49,325 nt of DNA, taken from positions 1 through 49,325 of the forward strand of contig JADLAC010000045.1 of the NCBI GenBank assembly GCA_020848435.1. The letters are read 5' to 3'. Made by a program: the position numbers and the translations under genes. The notes under the pieces are model-generated. The model worked only from the letters and a program-made list of their open reading frames with translations, was not told the DNA's origin and ran no database searches. Positions 26,435 through 34,624 of the stretch are shown one piece after another. Numbering within the stretch: position 1 is the stretch's first letter; the number at the start of each line of letters is the position of its first letter. The DNA is from Burkholderiales bacterium (lineage in GTDB: Bacteria > Pseudomonadota > Gammaproteobacteria > Burkholderiales > WYBJ01).

Positions 26435-27403
26435 CTACTCGGCCTTGATGCCGGCGGCGCGGATGACCTTCGACCATTTCTCGGTCTCCGCGGCGATGTA
26501 GGCGCCGAATGCAGCCGGCGATGCACTCGCGGTCGTGACGATGCCCAGATCGAGAAGCTGCTTCTTCACGTCGGCCGCGGCCAGCGCCTTCCCGACCTCG
26601 GCGTGCAGGCGCGTGACGATCTGCGATGGCGTTCCCGCCGGCGCGAAGACGCCATACCAGTTATCGGTGGCGAATCCGGCGAGTCCCGCTTGCTCGACCG
26701 TCGGCAACTGGGGCATCAACTCGAAGCGCTGCGACCCCGCGATGGCCACCGCGCGGATCTTGCCGGCGTCGATCATGCCGCGCGCCGTGGAGACGGTGGA
26801 AAAAATGAGCTGCACGTTGCCTCCTACCAGGTCGAGCATCGCCGGCGCGCCGCCCTTGTAGGGGATGTGGATCATCTTCACGCCGGCAAGCGTATTGAAG
26901 AGCTCACCGGCGAGGTGATCCGCGGCGCCGGGCCCCGACGAGCCATAGTTGAGCTCGCCCGGACGCGCCTTCGCCAAAGCGATCAGGTCCTTCACCGCGC
27001 GCACGGGCAGCGATGGATGCACCACCAGGACGTTGATCGCGACCGCCGCTTGGCTGATCGGCGCCAAGTCACGGCTCGGGTGGTATGGCATTTTCGCGTA
27101 CAGGCTCGGATTGATCGCGATCGGCCCGATGGTCCCGAGCACCAGGGTATAGCCGTCGGGCGGCGACTTCGCCGCCAGGTCGACGCCGACCATACCGCCC
27201 GCCCCGCCGCGATTGTCGATCAGGACCTGCTGGCCGAGCGACGGCCCGAGTTTCTGCGCCAGGGCGCGCGAGGTGAAGTCCGCGCCGCCGCCGGGCGCGA
27301 ACGGACTGATCCAGCGGATCGGCTTCGCCGGCCATTGCTGAGCAAATACAGGCAGCGTCACGACCGAAGCAACTGCTACGAGCAAGCATCGTCTCGCGAT
27401 CAT
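26435..27403 (-). CDS. Bug/TctC-family substrate-binding protein
   Basis: A 322-residue periplasmic receptor with signal peptide LLVAVASVVTLPVFAQ. Family hallmarks are WPAKPIRWISPFAPGGGADF, IDNRGGAGGMVGVD, PPDGYTLVLG and HIPYKGGAPAM. GGAGG upstream of ATG 27403 fixes the start; the open frame extends further up to 27562, but that part lacks a signal sequence. It is convergent with the amidase gene, and the two stop codons are about 16 bases apart. Confidence 0.9.
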   Translation of the reverse strand: MIARRCLLVAVASVVTLPVFAQQWPAKPIRWISPFAPGGGADFTSRALAQKLGPSLGQQVLIDNRGGAGGMVGVDLAAKSPPDGYTLVLGTIGPIAINPSLYAKMPYHPSRDLAPISQAAVAINVLVVHPSLPVRAVKDLIALAKARPGELNYGSSGPGAADHLAGELFNTLAGVKMIHIPYKGGAPAMLDLVGGNVQLIFSTVSTARGMIDAGKIRAVAIAGSQRFELMPQLPTVEQAGLAGFATDNWYGVFAPAGTPSQIVTRLHAEVGKALAAADVKKQLLDLGIVTTASASPAAFGAYIAAETEKWSKVIRAAGIKAE

Positions 27404-27591
27404 TCCGGCGTCCTCCAAGCAAGCCGGCCCTGATGCTTCAGGGCCGGGCGGAGCCAACAACGTAGACATATTCGCTGCGTCGGCTGCCAATGGTGCTGGG
27501 GCTGGCCGGCGACATGCGGCCAATTGCAGCATGACGACCACCGGCACGATCCTCGATTGCATGTTGCAGGGCGCTAGCCCGCGACACCCGG

Positions 27592-28629
27592 CTAATTCAC
27601 CTTGATGTTCGCCGTCCGAATGACCTTGGTCCAGCGCGCGAACTCGTCGCGGATCACCGTGGCGAAAGCTTCGGCCGTGCTCGTACCCGGATCGACGCCG
27701 AGCTGCACGAATCGATTACGGATTTCGGGCAACGCCATGATGCGCACGATCTCTGCGTGCAGGCGCGTCACCACCGGACGCGGCGTACCGGCCGGCACCA
27801 CGATGCCGTACCAGATGAGTACCTCGGCGCCTGGAAGACCAGCTTCGGCGATTGTCTCGGCATCCGGGAATGCCGCGAGCCGCTGCTTGCCCGTCGTCGC
27901 GAGGATCCGCACCCGGCCCGCCTGGGCCAGCGGAACGACCGGCGGCACGCCGGAGAAGACGATGCTTACCTGGCCTCCGACCAGATCGGTCAGTGCTTCG
28001 GCGTTGCCTTTGTAAGGCACGTGCACGATGTCCACACCGGCCACGATCTTGAACAACTCGCCGGCCAGGTGCGGGCTGCTGCCGACACCCGGCGAACCGA
28101 AGTTGAGCTGCGCGGGCTTGCTCTTGGCGAGCGCCACCAAGCCCTTCACATTCTTCGCGGGCACCGAGGGATGCACCACGATGACCACCGGCCCAGTTGC
28201 GATCTGGGCGACGGCGGCGAAGTCCCTTACGGGGTCGAAGGGTGTCTTCGGATACAGCGCGGGATTCATGGCGAGCGGTCCCAGGGCGCTCATCGCCAGG
28301 GTGTGGCCGTCCGGTGCCGCTTTCGCGACCGCGTCGGTGCCGATGAGCCCGCCGGCGCCCGGCCGATTCTCCACGATGACCGGTTGGCCGAGCGCCTGGT
28401 TGAGCTGCGGGCCCAGGGTGCGCGCCATGATGTCGAGTGTCGAGCCCGCGCCGTATGCGACCACGAATCGAACCGGCTTGGTCGGATAGGCGCTCTGAGC
28501 ATGCGCAGGCTGGTGCAGTCCGCCGCCGAGCAGGGCCAGCGCTAGCGCGGCCCGATGGACGACGCTTCGACACGGGCTTGGCGAGGGTCTGGCTGCGATC
28601 GGTGCATGCGCTTGCATTCCAAGGGTCAT
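27592..28629 (-). CDS. Bug/TctC-family substrate-binding protein
   Basis: A receptor of about 345 residues. The N-terminus has an extended signal region (HRAALALALLGGGLHQPAHAQ) followed by YPTKPVRFVVAYGAGSTLDI, VENRPGAGGLIGTD, APDGHTLAMS and HVPYKGNAEAL. These are the ligand-closing loops of Bug proteins. The start could be 28629 or the Met four codons later (28617); no clear ribosome binding site separates them. It is the fourth member in the window. Its partner membrane subunits are also absent. Confidence 0.88.
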   Translation of the reverse strand: MTLGMQAHAPIAARPSPSPCRSVVHRAALALALLGGGLHQPAHAQSAYPTKPVRFVVAYGAGSTLDIMARTLGPQLNQALGQPVIVENRPGAGGLIGTDAVAKAAPDGHTLAMSALGPLAMNPALYPKTPFDPVRDFAAVAQIATGPVVIVVHPSVPAKNVKGLVALAKSKPAQLNFGSPGVGSSPHLAGELFKIVAGVDIVHVPYKGNAEALTDLVGGQVSIVFSGVPPVVPLAQAGRVRILATTGKQRLAAFPDAETIAEAGLPGAEVLIWYGIVVPAGTPRPVVTRLHAEIVRIMALPEIRNRFVQLGVDPGTSTAEAFATVIRDEFARWTKVIRTANIKVN

Positions 28630-29055
28630 GATGGAGGTGTGGGCGTTGGGGACCAGCTTCGATTGTAGCGGCAAGTCAGCCGGCATGCGCCGCGCGAAAT
28701 CGAGCCGGCGCCGCCGTGCATCGGCAACCCGCTGTGCGTGACGATCGACCCCCGCCGTCCATCGCCATGCCGGCGATTGACAGCGCTCGGGAATTGCCGC
28801 AACGTCGCGTTCGCGATGAGTACGACCGATGCGCGCACCGAATCAAACCTGCTCGCCAATCCGAGGTCGGTGCCGCGGTGGCGAGCAGAGAGCGGCCGCG
28901 CGGCGTCGATGCGGCGCGAGACGCGATCCTGCGCCCGGCCGGGCAGGCGCGTGGCTAGGAGCGAGCGGCCGCGCGGCGTCGATAGCGCTCGACATTCGGT
29001 CTTGTCCGGACGGCCTCGCTCGGGCGTGGCGGACGCGCAATCGAGGTAGAAACCG
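28630..29055. other. Intergenic region with a 21-base direct repeat
   Basis: No gene is recognised. A 21-base sequence beginning GAGCGGCCGCGCGGCG occurs at 28890-28910 and again at 28963-28983. The interval marks the change from ordinary chromosomal genes to accessory genes. The start of the next gene (GTG 29056) is preceded by GAGG. Confidence 0.5.
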
Positions 29056-29856
29056 GTGCTGCTGGAAGAGCAACAACTGAGCGTGCTTGCGCGCTCCGCC
29101 GCCGCGACCTTCGAAGATCGCACGCTAGCGCATCTCGACCGCTATTTCCCTCGTCATTGCCGGCTCCTGGGCGCCGAACAGATGCGCCGCGTCATCCGCT
29201 ATGGCTGGAGCCGGGCGAACGCGCACGAGCTGACGCCGGAATGCTGTGTGCGCTCCTACATCGATCTCATGTGCGTGCTCGGCAGCGGCTTCGACCAGGA
29301 CGTTCTGCTCCCTTGGGCGGCAGCGGTACTGAGCGACCGCAGCAACGCCGATCCGATCGCGCGCGGCGACGCCCTCTACGACCTGGCGTGGGCATACATC
29401 GAGCATATCGGCAAGGACTTCCGCAACTCGGACGGAACGCCGACCACGGCCCGCTTCGTCTACGAGCTGAAGGACCTGCGTGACGAAACCGACGCGGCGC
29501 TCGACACAAGCAAGCTGCCCGGGTTCGCGCGCGGCCTGGAGCAGCGCTTCAATCGGGTCTTTCCGGCGAAATCCGCCCGCGTTGGCACGGCGGCGATTCG
29601 TCAGACCGTGGCCAATGCCGTACTCGGCGCGCGCGAACACGGGATTCGCGGCCAGCGCGGCGTCACCGTCTACGCGACGCTGCTGTTCGTCCTGGGGGCT
29701 AGCTTCGCCCGCGATCCTTTGTTGCCTTGGGCTCACGCGGCCTTGACCGACCCCACCCTCGGCGATGAATCGAAGAAGGTCGACAAGCTCTTCATGAGCG
29801 CGGTGGCGTTCTTGCGGCAGTGGTGGGAACCGATGGCGCAGGCGCGCGGCGGCTGA
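29056..29856 (+). CDS. Duplicated-domain protein of a metallopeptidase cassette
   Basis: A 266-residue soluble protein that appears to be an internal duplication. The first unit has ELTPECCVRSYIDLMCVLG, GFDQDVLLPWAAAVLSD. The second has GIRGQRGVTVYATLLFVLG, FARDPLLPWAHAALTD. From memory, similar proteins with the pattern Y-x2-LM-x-x-G-x-x-FD-D-x-x-LPW occur beside secreted effector genes of type VI-like loci, but no named family can be claimed. It starts with a GTG and ends one base before the metallopeptidase gene, so the two are certainly cotranscribed. It may act as a chaperone/adaptor or an immunity-like partner of the peptidase; this is inference. Confidence 0.6.
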   Translation: MLLEEQQLSVLARSAAATFEDRTLAHLDRYFPRHCRLLGAEQMRRVIRYGWSRANAHELTPECCVRSYIDLMCVLGSGFDQDVLLPWAAAVLSDRSNADPIARGDALYDLAWAYIEHIGKDFRNSDGTPTTARFVYELKDLRDETDAALDTSKLPGFARGLEQRFNRVFPAKSARVGTAAIRQTVANAVLGAREHGIRGQRGVTVYATLLFVLGASFARDPLLPWAHAALTDPTLGDESKKVDKLFMSAVAFLRQWWEPMAQARGG

Positions 29857-29857
29857 A

Positions 29858-31408
29858 ATGTGCGATTGTGCAAAACCGCCCAAGCCCAGCGAAAGTTCGG
29901 CCGGCGCCAGCGCGCCGGGATGCGCGTCGCAAACGTGTCCGGCGAAGAAGATCGACCTGGTCGAATTCGTCGAAGTCGTCGCCCGCTCTCCGCTCGGCAC
30001 CGTGGAAGGCGCGGGCAAGACCTCGAGCAAGTTGAAGAACACCACGACGCGTAGCGACAAGAATGGCGGGGAGTACAAGCAGTTCATCAACATCGACAAG
30101 GACATCGAGGGTGCGCCGAAGCGCCATCCCGAGTACGCCCGGTATGTCGACGTGCGCGCGCGCATCGAGGGCGACGGCGCACTCGCCGGCAAGCAGGTGA
30201 AGTTCCGCTACGAGCTTACGGCAGGCAAGGATAGGCCGGCGGGCCTTGCCGGTTCCACCAAGGAAGGCTTCGGCGCCGCAGGAAGCTCAGACACGCATAT
30301 CGGCGGCACCGACGAGGAAGGCTGGACCGACACCGTCGCCTTTTATCTTTCGCAGTACGCGGGCGACAAGTTCAAGCTCTTCGCCCAGGCGCTGGACGAC
30401 GCCGGCAAGCCGACCGGCGCCGAGAAGCAGATCGGTTCGTACGAGGTGTGGCGCAAGTTCTGGTACCAGATCACGCGCGCCACGACGCACGCCGTTCCCG
30501 CGCCGTCGAAGTCGATCACGGCGTACAACAAGGTGTTCGCCGACATGCTCGCCACCGACGAAGTGACCTTTACCAAGGCAAGCAGCCCGGCCAATACCTT
30601 CTACCCCGGATGGATGGTGAGAAAGGGCGGCGCGGACAGCGACGAGTCCGTGATCGGCGGCCACAATCGGGAAGAGTTCTACAAGAAGTTCAAGGCCGAG
30701 GCCGATAAGCCGGTCAAGGGCCACTTGATCATCTGCCAGCACCAATGGGATCCCGCTGGCGAGAGCGATCTGCATACCGTGGAAGTGAAGAAGAATCCGT
30801 CCGACGAGATCACGATCGATCTGAAGGCAGGCAACGCGGGCATCATCAAGCCGGCCCTGACGGGCGATCTCGTAGTCCTCGGCACCTGGAGCGGTACCGG
30901 CTCGAACGGCAATCTCTCGGCCGACAACATCCTGATCGAGAAAGCCCGCGGCGGCCTCAATCGCATCAAGGTCTCGCTGCCGGCGGGTGCGCCCGACCCG
31001 ACCAAGCAAAAGGTCATCGTGAAGCTGAAGCTCGCCTACGGCAAGTTCTACGCGGGCGAATCGAATCAGCACAACATGCTCATCGTCTACCGCGGCGAAG
31101 AGGCGAACTACAACCAGGTCGTATCGCACGAATTCGGCCATGGATTCGGCCAGACGCCGCGTCCGGGCAGCGAGACCGCGCCACTGGCCAAACACGCCAA
31201 GCAGTACGACAATGCCTACGGCGGCGTCGGCTCGCATTGCAGCACCGACGCCTCGCTGGTCGACGATACCTCGACCAGCTCCAAGAAGCGCTATACCAAC
31301 GGCACCTGCATCATGTTTCATCAGGTCAATCCGAGCGGGTGCAAGCAAGTCTTCTGCGCGGTATGCGAGCCGCATTTGAAGCTGCGCGACATGTCGTCCC
31401 TCACCTGA
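29858..31408 (+). CDS. HExxH metallopeptidase, probable exported effector
   Basis: A 516-residue protein with zinc-peptidase motif HEFGHGFGQ (H424, E425, H428); the third ligand is not obvious. The first 32 residues are Cys/Pro-rich (MCDC...CASQTCPAKKIDLVEF) with no signal peptide, a head I associate with type VI-type cargo. Residues 70-240 look like beta-sandwich modules (VRARIEGDGALAGKQVKFRY, TDTVAFYLSQYAGDKFKLFA). A Cys-rich C-terminus (SHCS, GTCIMFHQ, GCKQVFCAVCEPHLK) may bind metal or form disulfides. It follows the duplicated-domain gene by one base and precedes an exported protein. A toxin or cell-wall/host-protein-cleaving cargo is likely; the secretion route is not encoded here. Confidence 0.65.
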   Translation: MCDCAKPPKPSESSAGASAPGCASQTCPAKKIDLVEFVEVVARSPLGTVEGAGKTSSKLKNTTTRSDKNGGEYKQFINIDKDIEGAPKRHPEYARYVDVRARIEGDGALAGKQVKFRYELTAGKDRPAGLAGSTKEGFGAAGSSDTHIGGTDEEGWTDTVAFYLSQYAGDKFKLFAQALDDAGKPTGAEKQIGSYEVWRKFWYQITRATTHAVPAPSKSITAYNKVFADMLATDEVTFTKASSPANTFYPGWMVRKGGADSDESVIGGHNREEFYKKFKAEADKPVKGHLIICQHQWDPAGESDLHTVEVKKNPSDEITIDLKAGNAGIIKPALTGDLVVLGTWSGTGSNGNLSADNILIEKARGGLNRIKVSLPAGAPDPTKQKVIVKLKLAYGKFYAGESNQHNMLIVYRGEEANYNQVVSHEFGHGFGQTPRPGSETAPLAKHAKQYDNAYGGVGSHCSTDASLVDDTSTSSKKRYTNGTCIMFHQVNPSGCKQVFCAVCEPHLKLRDMSSLT

Positions 31409-31417
31409 GCGATCGAT

Positions 31418-32494
31418 GTGCGGCCTTGCGCCGGAGGTCGGGTTTTCGCAGCGTTGCTGGCCGCTTGTGCGCTCGCAAGCGCAACTGCCTGGGCGCAGAA
31501 AGGACGCACGCCGATGACCACCGCCGCCGATGTAGTCGCATTCCTGCAAGGCGCCGGGCCGCCGCTGCTGGCCGGCAACAGGCAGCTTATCCAGCAACTG
31601 GAGTTGCGGCTCTCGGATAGCGATTTCATGGGGCTCGCCCTCACGGCGCCGGCCCAGGTCCGCACCGATACGGACAAGGCGCTACCCGTGGTGCTTGCCG
31701 TGCAGAAGACGGTGCTGCGCGGCTGGGAGGTGATGGAGCAGGAAAACCTCGCGCTTGCCCTCATGGACCTGGATACCGGCGAGCTCAGGATCGAGCGCCT
31801 GCTGGTCGACCGCAAGGCCGACGAGCGGGGCGAGCCCGTGGAGCGCTCGCCACGTCCTTCCGCCGAGGCCGGCAAAGCGCTCGTCACCAAGCTCTATCAT
31901 GTCGACGCGCGCGAGCGCCTTCCTGTCCCATGGCGCCAGGCATCGCTCGCGGTAAGCGCGGTCGCTTTCGACTGGGTGTCCAACGCCGCGCGGATCGAGT
32001 TGAGCGGGAACGTCGCGCGGCCGCGCCCCCGCCCCGCGGCGATCTCGCCCCGACCGGCGCAACCCGGGGGGCTGCCTGTGTTCGAACGCTCGCCGCGCCA
32101 CCCGGCGCCACCCGCCAAGGGCGTAGCGTTCAAGATCGAGCCCGCGACCGGCGGCACATTCATCATCCTGGGCGCCTTTACGAAACCGGCCAGTGCCGGC
32201 GACATCCTGCCCACGCTGCAACCGCTGCCGACGGCGAACGGAACGCAAAGCGCCATAGCGGCAGCGCGCATGACGCTCGCGGTGATCGGCTTGGATAGGC
32301 GCACGCCCGGCGTGGCCGCCTGGGGATTGCCGGTGTTTGGCACCAACGTAGCCGTGCCGGGCCAGCCGCTGCAGGGTTATTTCGCGATCGACCTGCGCAG
32401 CGCCGGTGTGCTGCAAGGTCCTGGCGCCTATGCCGCCTACATTTTCATGGATGCCGATGTCTACGGGCCGCAGCGTTTCGAAGTACCCCGCTGA
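31418..32494 (+). CDS. Exported protein of unknown function, third gene of the peptidase cassette
   Basis: A 358-residue protein with a signal peptide (VFAALLAACALASATAWAQ). An N-terminal helical domain (DVVAFLQGAGPPLLAGNRQL) is followed by a beta-rich part (LALALMDLDTGELRIERLLV). A Pro/Arg-rich linker (RPRPRPAAISPRPAQPGGLP) and a C-terminal domain ending YAAYIFMDADVYGPQRFEVP complete it. GTG 31418 starts nine bases after the peptidase stop. No family is recognised. A periplasmic immunity protein against the peptidase is one reading; a co-secreted partner is another. Confidence 0.6.
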   Translation: MRPCAGGRVFAALLAACALASATAWAQKGRTPMTTAADVVAFLQGAGPPLLAGNRQLIQQLELRLSDSDFMGLALTAPAQVRTDTDKALPVVLAVQKTVLRGWEVMEQENLALALMDLDTGELRIERLLVDRKADERGEPVERSPRPSAEAGKALVTKLYHVDARERLPVPWRQASLAVSAVAFDWVSNAARIELSGNVARPRPRPAAISPRPAQPGGLPVFERSPRHPAPPAKGVAFKIEPATGGTFIILGAFTKPASAGDILPTLQPLPTANGTQSAIAAARMTLAVIGLDRRTPGVAAWGLPVFGTNVAVPGQPLQGYFAIDLRSAGVLQGPGAYAAYIFMDADVYGPQRFEVPR

Positions 32495-32504
32495 CGGTGA
32501 TGAC

Positions 32505-33419
32505 CTATCGGCTGCGGTCAGCGTGCCGGTATCCACCCCCAGATTGTCGAGCGCGCCCTTGACCGCCGCCCACAGGTCGTAGAGCCACTGCTGAAGCCGC
32601 CCGCGCTCGGGCCGCGACTGCGGGATATCGTGGCCTTCGTTGACCGCTGTCACGACGAAATACGCAACGAGCTCTTCGGCCGCATCGGCTTTCGCGGTGC
32701 CTTTCGGAATGCGGGCTAGCGCTTTTCGGGCAATGCGCGCCTCGTCGGAATCGACCTTCGCGAGCGACCATAGGCGTATCTGCGCGACCAGCCGATCGAA
32801 CGCCTCGGCACCGATGAATTCGCGCAAGCCCTTGTGGACGCCGCGCTCGTGCAGGAACACGGCGAAGGCGCGCCCCGTCGCGATGTTGGATGCCACCAGA
32901 TAGATCTCGCCGTCGCGCGGTCGTAGAGCCCCTGAACGTCGTAGGCCCCTTGCTGCGGACGAAATTGCGGCGCTTTTCGGGCAAATCGCTCCATTGCCCG
33001 ACAACCTGGATACCGAGCTCGCTCGGCAAGCGTCCCATGCGCTGCTGGATTTCGGCCTCGACCTCGGCGATTCGTTGGGCGCTAGAAGCAGAAACCCCCG
33101 CATCGGCGGGGGTCTCGGTGTTGGGGCGGGACAGTACCCCGGCTAGGTCGCCTTCTTGGGCCAGAGAAAGCGCCCTGGCGAGCAGCGCTTGAAGTATTCC
33201 GGGTCTCTGGCCAGCCTCGCTTGATACAAGGGACTGGAGGAGCACGCCTCGGCGAAGAGTTGCCTCGCCCGCTCGTATTTCTCTGGCAGCGGTGCGTTCC
33301 GCAAGTCGATTAAACCACTCTCGATCGACTCTGTTTCCGCTTTCGTCGACGAAGCGCTGTTGTCCGAAGTCATAGCGGATTCCCTTGAGTTCAGGAGCGT
33401 CAGCATACAGCGACTCCAA
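32505..33419 (-). pseudogene. Broken phage polyvalent protein with HExxxH peptidase-like domain
   Basis: The remnant is spread over at least two reading frames on the minus strand. An N-terminal piece (KGIRYDFGQQRFVDESGNRV and onward to LGIQVVGQWSDLPEKRR) is in one frame. After about 32,930 the sense continues in another: GEIYLVASNIATGRAFAVFL, HERGVHKGLREFIG, then AAEELVAYFVVTAVNEGHD and WLYDLWAAVKGALDNLGV. The HERGVH string matches the HEVGVH-type metallopeptidase-like domain of large phage and plasmid polyvalent proteins. The 3' end is lost at the end of the cassette gene. A second minus-strand frame (33143-33406) overlaps the first part and also looks protein-like. Confidence 0.6.
33143..33406 (-). 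CDS. Overlapping small ORF in the phage remnant
   Basis: An 87-residue frame on the same strand as, but out of frame with, the phage remnant. Its C-terminal half (PLPEKYERARQLFAEACSSS, then PLYQARLARDPEYFKRC) has natural helical-protein composition. Third codon positions are rather GC-rich, as expected for real coding sequence here. It may be the true gene of this segment, with the other frame a shadow, or a dual-use overlap. No homology is recognised. Confidence 0.35.
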   Translation of the reverse strand: MLTLLNSRESAMTSDNSASSTKAETESIESGLIDLRNAPLPEKYERARQLFAEACSSSPLYQARLARDPEYFKRCSPGRFLWPKKAT

Positions 33420-33455
33420 GAACGAGTCTATGAGGCTTTGGACATTCTCGAACCC

Positions 33456-33660
33456 ATGCCCGTCCCGACCACCATCAACGATCTATCCACTGCTGCCGCA
33501 TCCAACTACCCGCAGGGCGGCGAGTCGATTGGCAACTCGCTCGACGACTACATCCGCGCGTACGCGGCCATCTTCAAGACGATGCTATCCAAGGGGGCGA
33601 ACATTGCCTCGGCCGCTAGCCGACAAAGGCATAGCGCCGCTACGCTGGGGCGGAAGCGAC
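33456..33660 (+). pseudogene. N-terminal fragment of a phage tail-fibre-type protein
   Basis: ATG 33456 opens a frame starting MPVPTTINDLSTAAASNYPQ followed by GGESIGNSLDDYIRAYAAIF and KTMLSKGANIASAA. This is the standard N-terminus of phage tail-fibre or structural proteins that begin with TTINDLS and GSE-IG-SLDDYLRA. The sense breaks off around 33,610-33,660, after which coding continues in another frame. The complete protein would be several hundred residues long. Confidence 0.6.
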
Positions 33661-33678
33661 GGTTACTCGGTATACTGG

Positions 33679-33933
33679 ATGCTCATTGCGGGGAAAGACA
33701 TGGAGCATGCTTTCTGGGTAGCGTTCTGGCGGCCATTCATCGTGCTGTTCGTGTTCGGCTGCATCTGTCTTCCGATCAAGCTCCTGGTCGAATGTAAGAT
33801 GCGACCATCGCCGCTGAAGACGTGGCTGCTCTCGGAGGCGACGCCCAGGTATTGGGTGCCAGCATTCCTACTTGCGCTCGTCGGTCCCGGGTGGCTTATC
33901 AGCTGGTGGGTGCACGGCAAAGCCATCCTGTAA
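33679..33933 (+). CDS. Small phage-type membrane protein
   Basis: An 84-residue protein with two transmembrane helices (VAFWRPFIVLFVFGCICLPI and YWVPAFLLALVGPGWLISWW). This is the pattern of small membrane proteins (lysis- or superinfection-related) coded near phage tail genes. The open frame extends upstream, but that part is Arg/Ser/Pro-rich shadow sequence. The start may be ATG 33679 or ATG 33700. The function is unknown. Confidence 0.5.
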   Translation: MLIAGKDMEHAFWVAFWRPFIVLFVFGCICLPIKLLVECKMRPSPLKTWLLSEATPRYWVPAFLLALVGPGWLISWWVHGKAIL

Positions 33934-33935
33934 CC

Positions 33936-34604
33936 TCACAGCAGCCCGCGCTGCATCAGAGATGCGCCGATAGAACCGGCTGCGCGTTGCCCGATCGGCA
34001 AGAGCGTTTGCCCGACAGGCCCCAATAACAGTTCGGGACTGGACATCAGCAGCCCCTGTACCGCAGGCGACATCAGCGCTCGACTGGTGGCGTTTGCAGC
34101 CAATCCTGCGCCACCAAGCGCGGCGACCGCGCCAAGCGGCCCACCAAACGAATACCCGATCGGGCCAGCGATGCCACCAACGAGATATGGAATCGTTCGC
34201 GCGCCGGTCTTCGGATCGGCCGCATGACCGGATGCTCGGCGCGTTGCGCGAACGATGTCCTCGACATCAGCCAGCCGCCGCAACTCGTTACCGGTGAACA
34301 CGGCGTTGCGCGTCCCGCCCGTATTCATCGTGCGCAGGAACGCAGCGTTCGATAGACCGGACTCCAAATTCTGGTCAAGCGCCTTTTCGGCAGCTCGCTG
34401 GACCATGGCGTACTTCGCCGCTTGCCTGCCCTCCGTATCCATCGCACCCATTAGGCGGCCAGCCAGGCGCGGGCGGTCGGACTTCAGCATCTTGGACGCA
34501 AGCACATCAGGATCGAACTCTTGCGCGAGCACTTGCCGAAAATCGCGATCTTTGTACGGGACAACCATCTGCCGGTAGAAGTCGGACGCCTCGCGGTATG
34601 CTTT
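33936..34604 (-). pseudogene. Phage internal virion-like protein, N-terminus lost at the CRISPR array
   Basis: About 223 C-terminal residues of a larger phage protein. They begin KAYREASDFYRQMVVPYKDR and continue with AQEFDPDVLASKMLKSDRPR, RLMGAMDTEGRQAAKYAMVQ. A Gly/Ala-rich hydrophobic segment (GGIAGPIGYSFGGPLGAVAA) and a C-terminus ending SIGASLMQRGLL follow. The composition matches podovirus-type internal or DNA-ejection proteins. Upstream the frame runs directly into the degenerate last CRISPR repeat: codons for HMC come from repeat sequence. The gene has thus been joined to the trailer end of the array. Confidence 0.6.
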
Positions 34605-34624
34605 GCACATGTGCCTCGGAAAAC
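34589..34624 (-). repeat. Degenerate terminal CRISPR repeat
   Basis: Bases 34605-34624 are identical to the last 20 of the repeat, while the first 16 have decayed to about five matches. It precedes a normal-length spacer (34625-34661). Decay at this end identifies the leader-distal end of the array and overlaps the truncated phage gene. Confidence 0.85.
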
